This document shows positions 1 through 10,689 of a stretch of DNA of 64,000 nucleotides, in pieces (position 1 is the first letter of the stretch; the number at the start of each line of letters is the position of its first letter). The stretch covers positions 336,119,927-336,183,926 of the forward strand of contig NC_081414.1 of NCBI RefSeq assembly GCF_030272615.1, given 5' to 3'. Under the pieces are notes generated by a model. It was not told the DNA's origin. It ran no database searches and was given only the letters and a program-made list of their open reading frames with translations. This DNA comes from Cryptomeria japonica. Lineage: Eukaryota > Streptophyta > Pinopsida > Cupressales > Cupressaceae. The position numbers and the translations under genes are program-made.

Positions 1-55
1 ATGGATTGTTGCTAAGAAGTCTTAGGAGATGAAGGCATCATGGAAGGGATGGAGG

Positions 56-571
56 CTACATATGGAGCCTTGCTAGACATAGGTTCATGATTTTGATCAT
101 TTTTAGAAATAGTTCCTTCTTTTCTTTAGGTGAGTCATTAGGATCTTCAATTTCAATGACACCATTATCAATGAGATCTTGAATCTTATGTTTTAATTCT
201 ATGCAATGCGAAGTATTATGTTCATTTTGTCTATGATATGCACAATACTTACTCATAAATTTCCATCCCCATGTGGTCTTTTTAGGTAATATGATAAGAT
301 TGTTCTTAAGAAGTTCTTCCAAAGCTGATTCAATAGATTGCCCCAAAGGTGTAAGCTGTCTATCTAGGGAATATTTGGAGGAAATGTCTTTATGTCTTGG
401 TGAAGGTGTCTTGTGAGCTTGTTTGAGATTTGGTCTTTGATTGTCAATTATTTGTTGGTATTTGCTTGTCAAATCACATAATCGTTTTAGCACTTCTTGA
501 AGTTTCTCACACTTGATATCATACATTTGTTTTTCAAATGGAGTCATTGATCTATTTTGTTGGATTTCCAT
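56..571 (-). pseudogene. Ty3/gypsy gag-like remnant
   Basis: A 171-codon open frame on the minus strand. It contains a Cys/His segment, YCAYHRQNEHNTSHCIELK at about residues 109-127, followed by KHKIQDLIDNGVIE. This Y-C-x-x-H-x(5)-H-x(3)-C-x-x-L-K pattern is typical of the zinc-finger-like tail of plant Ty3/gypsy gag proteins, which package the element RNA. The N-terminal part (KLQEVLKRLCDLTSKYQQ) looks like a short coiled coil. No protease, reverse transcriptase or integrase follows inside the window; if present they would lie left of base 1. I call it a fragment because plant gypsy gag proteins are normally much longer. It could instead belong to a domesticated gag-like gene, but the surrounding repeat debris argues against that. 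Confidence 0.6.
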
Positions 572-2636
572 GTCATATATTTATTTCTTTATATCTTGAA
601 GCATTTAAGCATAAGTAGCCATGGGAATTGGAGCTAAGGTATCCATGAGATTCTTACTTTTGTCAAAAAAAGTAGAAGAGATTTTGGTTTGAACAGGCAT
701 TTTTAATCGACAGGACCAAGAGCTAGATGTGTTTCAGAAGTCAAGATCAAATTGTAGCTAGTAGTTCATTTAACGTAGTGATTGAGAGAAATAACTAAGA
801 TCTGGTCTGGTTTCAGGAATGATCTATCCTATGTAAGACGTTATCTAAGTTGACTTAGGTTTGATAAGATGTTTGTTTGAACTAGCTTAAAGATGATCGA
901 CAAAATCGTGCAACACAACGGCAGAGGTACACTATCAAGGTTGTTTATGCTCCGGAGGATGATAACCAGTTTTAGGCTCGCTATAGACTGTTTTGGACAG
1001 GTTTGACTGATCTGGACTAGCAAAATCAAAGACTCGTACGATAAAATTTCTGAGACTGTACGACAGTATAACAGCTTTAGGACAACAATAGTTTTGTTTC
1101 GTACAAGTTGCTACCTAGTACCGTACGATAAATGGGTAGGTCCTGAATGACAAATGATTCTATGCAGTTTTGTCTCGTATGACATAGGATTTAACTTAGA
1201 ACAACAGACTTTTGGATCTCATACGACAGAGGATTAGCTTCATGCGACAAATTAGCAGACTCATACGACACAGAATATGGTGCAGGATGACAAATGATCA
1301 GGCTTGTACGACTATTAACAGGACAGAGACAAGAATTCTGAGTTTTTCAATTGCTGAGTATGACAACTGAGTATGACCAATTCTGAGGTGGACTGATTTT
1401 TGACCAGGATAGACTAGCTTCGACACGGACAGAGTTTATCATTGAGTTGTTGATTCATTTTCTCCAGTTTTAGTATTTCAGTTTTAGTTTCAGGGATGAA
1501 AACACAGAAAACACGTAGTATAAATAGTAACTCTAGTCACAACATGCAAACCCTATGGAAGTTGGCTTAGAGAAGAAAACCTTTGCTTGTTGACTTAAGT
1601 ACACACCCAATAGCTAATCAGAATACGGCCGCTGAGTCTCACGCAATGGATTCTCAATGCCATATTAGCCGACTCCAAATGCTAATGGGGGTACGATATG
1701 GCAAGTGTCTTGGGAGAGTGACTATATCTCTTGCACAAAGATTATCAACCTTTCAGAGGTGAATCAAGTAGCTTCTAATTTTAATTGGATCTAGTAATGG
1801 ATTTCGTTTGAAATTACCCTTTGAAGTCATGCAAGCATGATTGAGGCCTATAGCCCAACAAGGTACTGAAACAAGTTGTAGTCACGTAAACGTGATTGAG
1901 ACTGCGAGGCCCTACAAAATGATCAATATGAGAGATCTTCAAAGAGAATACTCAAATAATCTCATCCTCTAAGACTATAATCACCAGAGACCTATTTATT
2001 ATAGTGAGTTGGAATGCTTAGGTCCAGCTGTACTCACTTGGGTCATGCTCACAGGGTGATTACTTTTTCCCACTGTGACAGGCCCGCTAAAGGTACACAA
2101 ATCTCAAAACTTAGAAAAAGCTTTGAGGGTCTAGATTTCTGATTGTCTATAAAAGACAAGAGCATACTCTCCTGCCTCTTAGATTTTTATGAAAACACGA
2201 AAGACAGATTTGTTCTTTAACTAGATAACAAGTTAGGTGCCTAAAAAAATGAATTTAAAGAATACACGATGTTTGGTTGATTCTCTTTAGGCAACTTGCA
2301 AAAACAATGCATCAGTAGTCATATTGTTTTCATTCTTCGACAGGCATGTGTTTGATTGATAAATTCTTTGGCAAGCATCCTGCAAGAAACTGGTTAGGCT
2401 GTGAAAATATCAGGCAGACAGAAGACGATTCAGGGTTAGCATCAATATCATCAAAATTTAATTCAAGAAAAACCGTGAAAAGTAATTTATTTTTCAACAA
2501 ATCCTAATCTAACTCCTCCAACCTACAAGAAATTGTTAGAAACCTGCAAGAAGAAAAAGTTAGTGAAATATCAAATCTCTTGGTGAGCTTACACAAGCTT
2601 AATTTCAAATCATGGTTACAAATTTTTCACTCCTAA
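572..2636. other. Non-coding repeat debris with TCGTACGACA words
   Basis: No gene is supported here. Between about 1020 and 1420 the words GTACGACA, CATACGACA and similar recur every 20-60 bases without a fixed period. They are the same words that form a regular 44-bp array at 2994-3125. The stretch may be the untranslated leader of the minus-strand gypsy remnant at 56-571, but no primer-binding site was recognised. Confidence 0.4.
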
Positions 2637-4415
2637 TGTTGAAATGCCCTAAAATTTGACTAAGTCTGAAATTTGAAGGATCCTCCAAAAACTAGATTTT
2701 GCATTGTAACTCCTAGAGGTCCGAAACCCCTCTCAAACATCCTGACAATATATATGGAATATAACTTAAAGTATAAGAAAGAGAGAAGAGAAGAGGAAAT
2801 ATCACATATACTTAAATGTTATATTCCATATATATTGACCTTCCACAAGCCTTATTTCAAGAAAAATCCTAAACAAAAACTCTTTGTTTTTCATATGACA
2901 AAACAGTAACTCGTACGAGTATTCTCACCTGACCATACGATAATTCTCACCGAACCAAACTAGTAAGAACAGACAAAAATGACAAATCAGTTACTCGTAT
3001 GACAGAGGATTTCTTCTCCCACGACAAAGGATTTATGCTCGTATGATAGAGGATTTCTTCTAGCACGACAGAGGATTTATGCTCGTACGACAGAGGATTT
3101 CTGATCGTACGACACATGCAGTTTGTCATTTCAGCCTATGAGAAATGTCGTACGAGATGATGCGGAGGCTGTACGGCCAAAAATCCAAAAAGTCAAAAAA
3201 ACTGAAAAAAAATAAAAATAAAAAAGTTAGTCTTTGGAGGCCCAAAAATGTAATCTTCGGCCCCACAGTGGGCGTTAGAAATGTGTGTGTGAAAAGTGGA
3301 CTTGTATCTATATCTGGAATACACAACACTTCAATTAAGTCATTACATGCATGGTTAGACAGATATAAATATGAATATGAAAACCATAACAAATCGACCC
3401 ATTGCCTTCTAAAAGATGCAAGTATAAGATTGCTTTCATATTTGTATAAGCAATCCAGTGACTAGACAACACCAAGATGAAGGATTTTAATCTATATGAG
3501 CATGATATTAGCTAGATGGAGGTAAGATTAATCTAACATGATTTTTGCAATATTAAGCTAAATGATTTAATCAATATGAAATAATTAATATGCAATATTC
3601 TCAATGAATCTAGAGCAAAAAAAGTATAATAACAATATGTTCTCCAGCCTCTAGGATCTTTTGAATGAGAGATGAGAGCCTGAATCTATAGAAAATTCAG
3701 AAAGAAACCAACGGCTAACATCAAATGACGATGAGCGGTCAAGATTTCCCAAGAGGAAGAACAATCCAGGTGAATTGATGTGATTGGATGTTTTTCTCAG
3801 TTTTAAAGGAAATTGAACTAAAATTAAGATAAAATCAAGAAAAGATTATTTATTCTCTATTTCATTCAATTTTAATATTTAATTGTTTTAATTGCTTTCT
3901 CTAAGATTATTTATCAATTTTTAATTTGTTTTTCAAGATTATCTCCAATTGATTTCTTTTCTCAAATTTTTAATTCTTTTTTGGTCAATTAATTTCTTTT
4001 TTTATTTATTTCCTTTTTTGAAGATTTGTGCTCATGATTCCAATTCCTCTTTCTTGATTTGTTTCCTTTTTTGAAGATTTATGGCAAATTTTATTTATTT
4101 TTCAAATTAATTCCTCTTTTTGATGATTTAATGACAAATTGATTGATTTAATTAAATATGCAAAAGATATTTAATTAAAATAAATAAGATAATTGTTTAA
4201 AATGATTTAATTAATTAAATAAATATTTAATTAATATTGATTGATTAATTTTGCCATGTGACATTTGATGGTTTTAGAATTAATTGTGTGCTCAAGATTT
4301 ATTTAATTGCCTTTGGTTAGGACCTTGGTGATGTTGTCGAGATTAGGGGCCCATGGTTTAGATGACCATTTTTAGGGTATTACAATGATCAATGAGGCAT
4401 TTTTAGGTGTCTACA
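2637..4415 (-). mobile_element. Candidate gypsy-type LTR, about 1.78 kb
   Basis: Read on the minus strand, the segment begins TGTAGACACCTAAAAATG (at 4415) and ends in CATTTCAACA (at 2637). It therefore has the TG...CA ends of an LTR, and the start resembles long plant gypsy LTRs. It is AT-rich at 3840-4260 and holds the 44-bp array at 2994-3125. No target duplication and no partner LTR is visible, so the boundaries rest on terminal sequence alone. A stretch of about 160 bp (2672-2835) recurs in degraded form at 40465-40630. The 106-codon Lys-rich frame at 3145-3465 inside it is not considered a gene. Confidence 0.35.
2994..3125. repeat. 44-bp minisatellite, three units
   Basis: Units starting at 2994, 3038 and 3082 each begin CTCGTAYGA and carry AGAGGATTTCTTCT, an ACGACA word and a GGATTTATG end. 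The period is 44 bp. The units differ at a few positions, and the third decays after about 25 bases. Confidence 0.8.
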
Positions 4416-7400
4416 ATATCCATCTCTATTATGCTAGTTGTGCTTGTCATATCAAACCTGCAACAAAGTTATGAAAAAATCCTCACCAGCACAAAAAACC
4501 TGTCAACCCGGCAACAATAACAAAGTTGGTCAGGATCTAATACCTATTGAAAGGAATCCAAAGTGTGGAATAATGCTTTCAAATGCTAAATTGAATAGGA
4601 GAGGTGATTCAAAAATTTCTTACAAACTTTAAAACAGTTGCAAATTAGATAAACACATATAAAATTAGATTTAAAAAATAAAACCACAACATCGGATATA
4701 TGTGGGAAAACCCTTTAGGGAAAAAATGCACACTCTAAAAGTTAGACTCAATTGTATTATCGGCAACAACAATAGTTACAATACAGTGTACATGTCCAAT
4801 GCTCTTCAAGAGTAGCTACAATAGAGATTTCAAAAATAATTCCAGCAACATAGCAACTCCTTCAACTTGTCTCTCACAAAAAACAACTAAGGCATCAACA
4901 TATTAATAGAGCTCATCACAAAGAGGTATGCGCCCATGGTTTCCAAAACCAACTTCAAAGACCAAGAGGGAAGTTGTGTCACAAGCAGCACCTTGCTAAT
5001 CCAATGACACGTTGCACATAGCAACTTCCGAAGCAACAACACCTATCTCTTCCATAATGATTATCTTGCTAAAGGTAATGTAAGTACAACATAGAAGTTA
5101 CCATGACCAAATAGGTGCCTTAATTACCTCAAACCACTTGTCAAAAGTGAACTTAAATAATAAATGCAATCTACCAAAATATAACTCTCCATGACTCTTT
5201 TACCGAATTAGAAACTGCCATAATCATAACATAAATTTGTCATAATCTCAACATAGCAACATATGACACTAGTTCCCAAAACTTCATGGCTTCCAAAGTG
5301 GGTGAAAAATAAAAATAATAATTCAATTAGCATTTTTGGACTCTAAGGTTGAGACACCTTAATCCCAACATACATTTCTTTGTTGATTTTAAAATCTCAG
5401 ATTACCAGTAAGAACAAAAATCATAATTGTATCTTAGATAATGTTAATTTCCAGCTTATATTAACCTGTAGGTTAAATGATTAATAATGAACATTTAAAC
5501 AAACATAGTAGAAGTTAAATGCATGAAACAACATAGACACATAACACAAGTTACCCTGGGAAACCTCCCTCTTGGAGGAAAAACCCAGCATGAAGTGATC
5601 CTCAGATCTGATTATAAATTAGATGTAGCATTCTAAGTACAACACTTATCTCTTAGGGTTGATGAAGATGATCAAACAACAATCTGTTTTATGCTCCTTT
5701 GATGGCTATATCTGCACACAAGATAGTCTTAGATTTTCACTTTTATCCACACCAGATCTGCACTTTTGGTGCACTTTAGGTCTGCACCAAATCTACACTT
5801 TAGTTGCACCTAAGTCTGCACCAAGTGTGCACCGATCTACCCTTCATCCTTCCATCTGCACCTGCCTGCACCGCACTCTCTGTGCACTAATTTGTATTGC
5901 ACTAGCCCGCACCAAAGTGTGCATCAAGTGCACATCCATCTACACTTCTTCACACCTGGGTTGCTCCAAGTGCATACACAGTTTGCACCTTTGGAAGATG
6001 AGATTTGTGCTCCTTGTGCACACACAGTTCACACCCTTAGAAGGATAATCTCGCACATATGACTGAAGAAGTTCGCATAGAGAAGAGAGGTATTTCACCT
6101 TGATGAATAGTGTGAATGACTTGCAATTGTTGCTTGTATATATATGGAAGATGTGAGACCCATCTTTTGGGTCGGCTCAATAACTTTTGGCGCTAAACAA
6201 TATTTTAGTTTACACGCCACATATGGGTCATATCTTTGGTGCCTAAGTTACATGTTGAATGATATGAATTTGGGTCCATACGTTTGACTAAGTGTGGCCT
6301 TTAGTTTTGGACATAATACAATAAGGATAGGGTCCAGCCCTATAAAGATTCACATAATATTGGAATAGGGCCTAGCCCTATTTATAATGAATTCTAATGT
6401 TGCCTTTGGCAATTAGAATTCATCTTTTATTTTGCTTCCTAGTTACAAAAAATCAACATCTTACACCTATCTTTCTCACACATTTTGCAGTGTTCTAAAT
6501 TGTTCAACTATAAATGGGAAGTAGAAAGATAATATTTTGTTTATTTAGAAGAGCAAAGATGTGTACGGTTTGTTCAAAAAAGATAAAATTTTAGGCGAAA
6601 AAATGAGCTTGTTTAGACATATTATTTTACAAATCATGAAGTATAAAAAAGGTTTCATCTTGATCCAATGCTTCTTGGGGAGAAAAAAATTATAGAATGT
6701 AAAACCAATATAAGGTAATGCACCCAGTAATAAAATAAAATGATCATCAAAACGGGCTTAAAATAATACTTATAGTTTTCGTTATATATCTTTTTATTAT
6801 ATTATATTTTTGTCTTGAGATTTAAATATTTATGAATAATTAATATTATTAAAATAATTTCAATTTTTTTTTTTTAGTTTTAAGTTTTAAGAAATAAATT
6901 TGTAAATAGTAAATTATTCATAATTAAGATTTATTTTCAATCAATTAGTAAGAATTCTTCTTTTTAATATTTTTATGCAACAATAATAAAGTAATTGAAT
7001 GAAATTTTTAATTACAATGATAATAAATTATTAAATAATTATTAATTTTAAATTTAAATTAAGTTTTTAAATAATAATCAATAATTAGATTGTTTAAAAT
7101 TAAAATTGATGATTTATTAAAAATTGATCATTTTAGATTTTTTATAAATTAAAGAGAACACGAATGATAATTTGAAGATAAAACGATAATATTTATTACA
7201 TTCTATGTTAAATTGGTTTCTTATTTTCAACTAATCACTTCAATTAATACTAAACTTGTTTGTTAAATTATCATTTGTGTCTAAATATAAAATTATCAAT
7301 TTCTAATAAAATCATAATTCACATAATATGGAAATCTTGCAAAGAGTATAATGAAAACGAGAGTTTTGTCAAATATTATCATTGAAATTGACCTCATAGA

Positions 7401-7440
7401 CATGATATAAATTACTATGGCATAATCATTACACCTCATT
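4416..7440. other. Non-genic: LTR-like fragments, CTGCACC-rich tract, AT-rich spacer
   Basis: No gene is supported. About 4680-4760 and 5540-5640 contain GTGGGAAAACCC and GGAAACCTCCC words resembling the LTR motif seen at 23080-23140, so fragments of Copia LTRs in reverse orientation are likely. At 5755-5990 TCTGCACC, TTTGCACC and GTGCACC words recur irregularly. This produces a His/Cys-rich open frame at 5659-6048 that I regard as a by-product of low complexity. From about 6480 to 7440 the sequence is strongly AT-rich with no recognisable feature. Confidence 0.45.
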
Positions 7441-7450
7441 TAAATGCAGG

Positions 7451-7880
7451 TGCTAGTTTGTAAACTATTTACTTTCATAGATTGAGAGAGAAAGTGGAGG
7501 GAGCGAAAGGAAGACTAGGGCTTCAGATGGCGATGGAATTGCAGAAGATGGGGATTCTGATGCAGATGAGGATGAAACGGCAAGGGGTTTTTGTCCTGGC
7601 TTAGCGAGTTTGCTTTGGCTGGCCTCAGTTTATGCCCTTAGCACGAGGGTTTGTGTTGGTTTGGGGATCCTCTGTTTCGGGTGACGCTCTGGAATGTCAA
7701 TTCTCACTTCTATGCGGTTGTGGGTGTGGGATGGAGTGGCCTTTGGTCATTGGGGATGGATCTTTGCATTCCAGCTGAGCATTGATCGTCCCCTATTTTC
7801 CTATTGCTCACAGCAACTGGGGGATTTGGAGATTTCTTTTCTGCTGCTCTCTGTGAGTACTTGATTAAGCGTTCGATTCG
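7451..7880 (+). repeat. Dispersed leader-like repeat, copy A
   Basis: This roughly 430-bp segment is closely similar to 17287-17715. Shared landmarks are GAAGACTAGGGCTTCAGATGG, CTTAGCGAGTTTGCTTTGGC, CATTCCAGCTGAG and CTATTGCTCACAGCA. It is much less AT-rich than its surroundings. Both copies lie a few kilobases from the 3' side of a DUF2828 unit. Open frames exist in both copies, but indels shift them relative to each other, so coding function is not supported. It may be the 5' part of an old gene or of an unclassified repeat. Confidence 0.7.
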
Positions 7881-8111
7881 GGTTTACTCTGCCAGATTGC
7901 CTCTTGAGCTACTTGCGGTTTCAGCTAATAAATTTTCAAAGTATCTTTTTGTGGTAATCCCTCTCTCATCGGGGGCTGCGTTTTTGGTCTTACGCAATGA
8001 TGGTGTTGGGGTTCGGCTGAGCTAGGTGCCGCTTGGTTCTTTTAAGGGAAAGCTCTGTTTTTTATTATGTTTTTTTTGGAGTTGGTGGGGTGTGGGGTCT
8101 ACCTAGCTCTT

Positions 8112-8283
8112 AGGATGTACCAGCATTTTATGCATACAATATATGTTATACATACATTACATGTTACACATACATATAATTGCATGGCAACATGTAGCAC
8201 ATCCTATGCATGCAATACATGTTACCCATACATTACATGTTACATATATATATAACTACATGCCTACATGCTGGTGTATCCTA
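8112..8283. repeat. Short element bounded by 15-bp inverted repeats
   Basis: TAGGATGTACCAGCA at the left end and TGCTGGTGTATCCTA at the right end are inverted complements with 13 of 15 positions matching. Between them are two tandem copies, about 76 bp apart (TATGCAT at 8129 and 8205), of an AT-rich unit containing CATACATTACATGTTAC. The size fits a MITE-like non-autonomous element, but no target duplication is seen. Confidence 0.5.
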
Positions 8284-8289
8284 GGGGTT

Positions 8290-10689
8290 CGGTAGACGTT
8301 GCCCACTTTGTTGGGGGCCTTTATAGAATTATTTTACTCAAGAAAGAATGTTAAGTGATAGGGTAGCCTTGAATGAGGCAAATATCAAGAATTTGATTAC
8401 CATCCAATTAGGTGATACCTTGACAATTATCTTATCAGTCCAAGAATTTAGCAACAAAATTATGAATTATTAAGTCAATCTTACATTTTTGAACTATTTC
8501 ATGTTTAGTTAAGAGAGTAAGGTAAAAAATTGTGGGTTTACGTTCTGTATTTTTATATTTGGTGATGTAGATAGAAAGTAGATTCTTACGTTGTTATGAA
8601 ATATTTTCATATAGTGCCTTTTGTCATTTGAGGGGGTCTCTCAATAGATTTACTTGTAAAAAAAAATAGACCTTTCAACATAGATAATTTTATAATAGAT
8701 TTCTTTATTAGTTTTGATATGTTAAAGTTTGAGAGTTGAAAGGATTGAAAATCACATGAAACCTCCATGTTCTCTCCAAGAGACAAAGGAGAACATGAGA
8801 AATTGAAAAACATTAATCTTTTTAATAAAAAAAGATATATTATTTTTATTTGTTTACAAATTAACTCTAAACCCTATAAATTTAAAAGAATTAAAAAATA
8901 CTTAAACAACTATGATAAGGAAGGCCGCCTACCTAGATATGAAGCAAACTATATGTTGTTGATGTGGGTACCCATTTTGAAGTGGTCTCAACATTCATGC
9001 TCACCATATGAATAGAGGTGAACATAAACTTGAATGCGAGAAAAAAAATAATGTCTTAATGAAATGTGTACCCATTCCAAAATAAGTATGTATTTGTAAT
9101 GGATATGATTGATTCATGAATGAGATCTCATCCTAAAATAGGTTCCAAAATAGGTGCCCATTCCAAATGGGTATTTAAATTTAGTTCAAGATCTCATTTG
9201 TAAATGGGTACCTATTATTTTAGAAATTATTGTTCTTGCCCACTATTTTTTAAGCCTGATAATTTCACTAAAAGTGGACTCATGGTAATGAGTTTATTCT
9301 AAAATTATTTAAACTTAGACCATTTCATTTTTCTTTTCATTTATAATATCATTAATTAAGTTTTCATGGTCACCATATAACTCTATCTTATTAGAAAGCA
9401 AAATTTTATCCTAATGAAATGTGAAGGAACAGAGGCAGTCATGGTGGAAAGTTGATTGTTCAACCTAGTGCTACATTGAAGTGGACCTAATGTTCTCAAG
9501 ATCTACTTAGGCATGCAAAGTTAAACATGACTTGATAAGAAATTAATGTGCATAGTTCCAAATTAAAAGAAAATTATTTCATAATTGAGACTAGGAAATA
9601 AAATAACAAAGAAGCAATAAAGAGTTAAATTTGGATTTTTATACAATGTATTAATTTTTACTCTATTAAACAATTGATGCATTCCTATTATGGTTGGAAT
9701 ATGAGATTTAGTTATAGAACATGGATTAAAAAAAATAGGCATTCAATTAATGTATCACTATAATGATTGGGATATGAGATTTAGTTCTAGAACATGGATT
9801 AAAAAAACTAGACATTGATATTCAAAATAATTCACAATCATAGATAAAATTGAGCTAAGCGATGTGATCAATAATAGATTATACCATGTGTTTTATTCTA
9901 ACTAATGTGATTTTGTATATTATAACAACATTTCATATTTTTTGTTGATGAATAGTTGTGGTTAAAAGTGTATTCAAGCTTATTGTATGATCAAGGGAAG
10001 ACCATCAACTTCATTGATCACAATCAATTTCTTTAAGATTTGTACAAATATTAGAAGACAAATTCCTTGATCACAATCAAACACTTTAGGAGTCATACAA
10101 ATATTGGAAGCGCACTAAGAAAATATGCAAATTTTGATGTGATTGAGAGAGAACTAATACTAAAATTTTCACTAAATGTATTTAATATATAAAAATATTG
10201 ATAAGAAATAGTTTAAGATATGAGAAAGTTAACTAGTTGAGATTTTTTTAATTGAAGAGATTTAGACTAGGATATATGCTATACAACCAATTTAAAGACT
10301 GTCATGTCACACAACATAGTCCCAAGTGAAAAAAAATTCAAAGCATACATTGATCCATACTAGGATGATCTATGGTGGTAGTTTAATAATGAGTACAAGT
10401 TTAATTGTTCTTTACTATGATAAATGAGTCAAACTAGGTATCAAGATAACGCATTAATGAAAGTTATATTAGTTAGCCCATTGAAGATGTAAGAGTGCAA
10501 GATATACACTTTATACCTTAAAAAAATAATGTACAAATATACAATCTAAATAATAAGATATTTGCTTGATATGATGTTTAATATACTTTTTTTCTCAGAT
10601 TTTAAAATATACAACTTTTATAATATTAATATTTTACCTTGAACGTTGATTTTATTACTCTAATAACAGCTTTAAATAAAAATTAAAAA
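8290..10689. other. Non-genic AT-rich spacer with small direct duplications
   Basis: No gene is supported. A 73-bp direct duplication carrying ATATGAGATTTAGTT has copies near 9699 and 9772. TGATCACAATCAA words recur near 10016 and 10068. Around 9060-9230 GTACCCATTCCAAA and its complement recur. Nothing else stands out. Confidence 0.5.

Noticed and set aside
3145-3465. 106-codon Lys-rich frame
   Set aside because: Lies in LTR-like sequence with an A-rich tract; a frame on the opposite strand is equally long and no motif is seen.
5659-6048. 129-codon Cys/His-rich frame
   Set aside because: Arises from irregular TCTGCACC-type low-complexity repetition; no domain or splice context.
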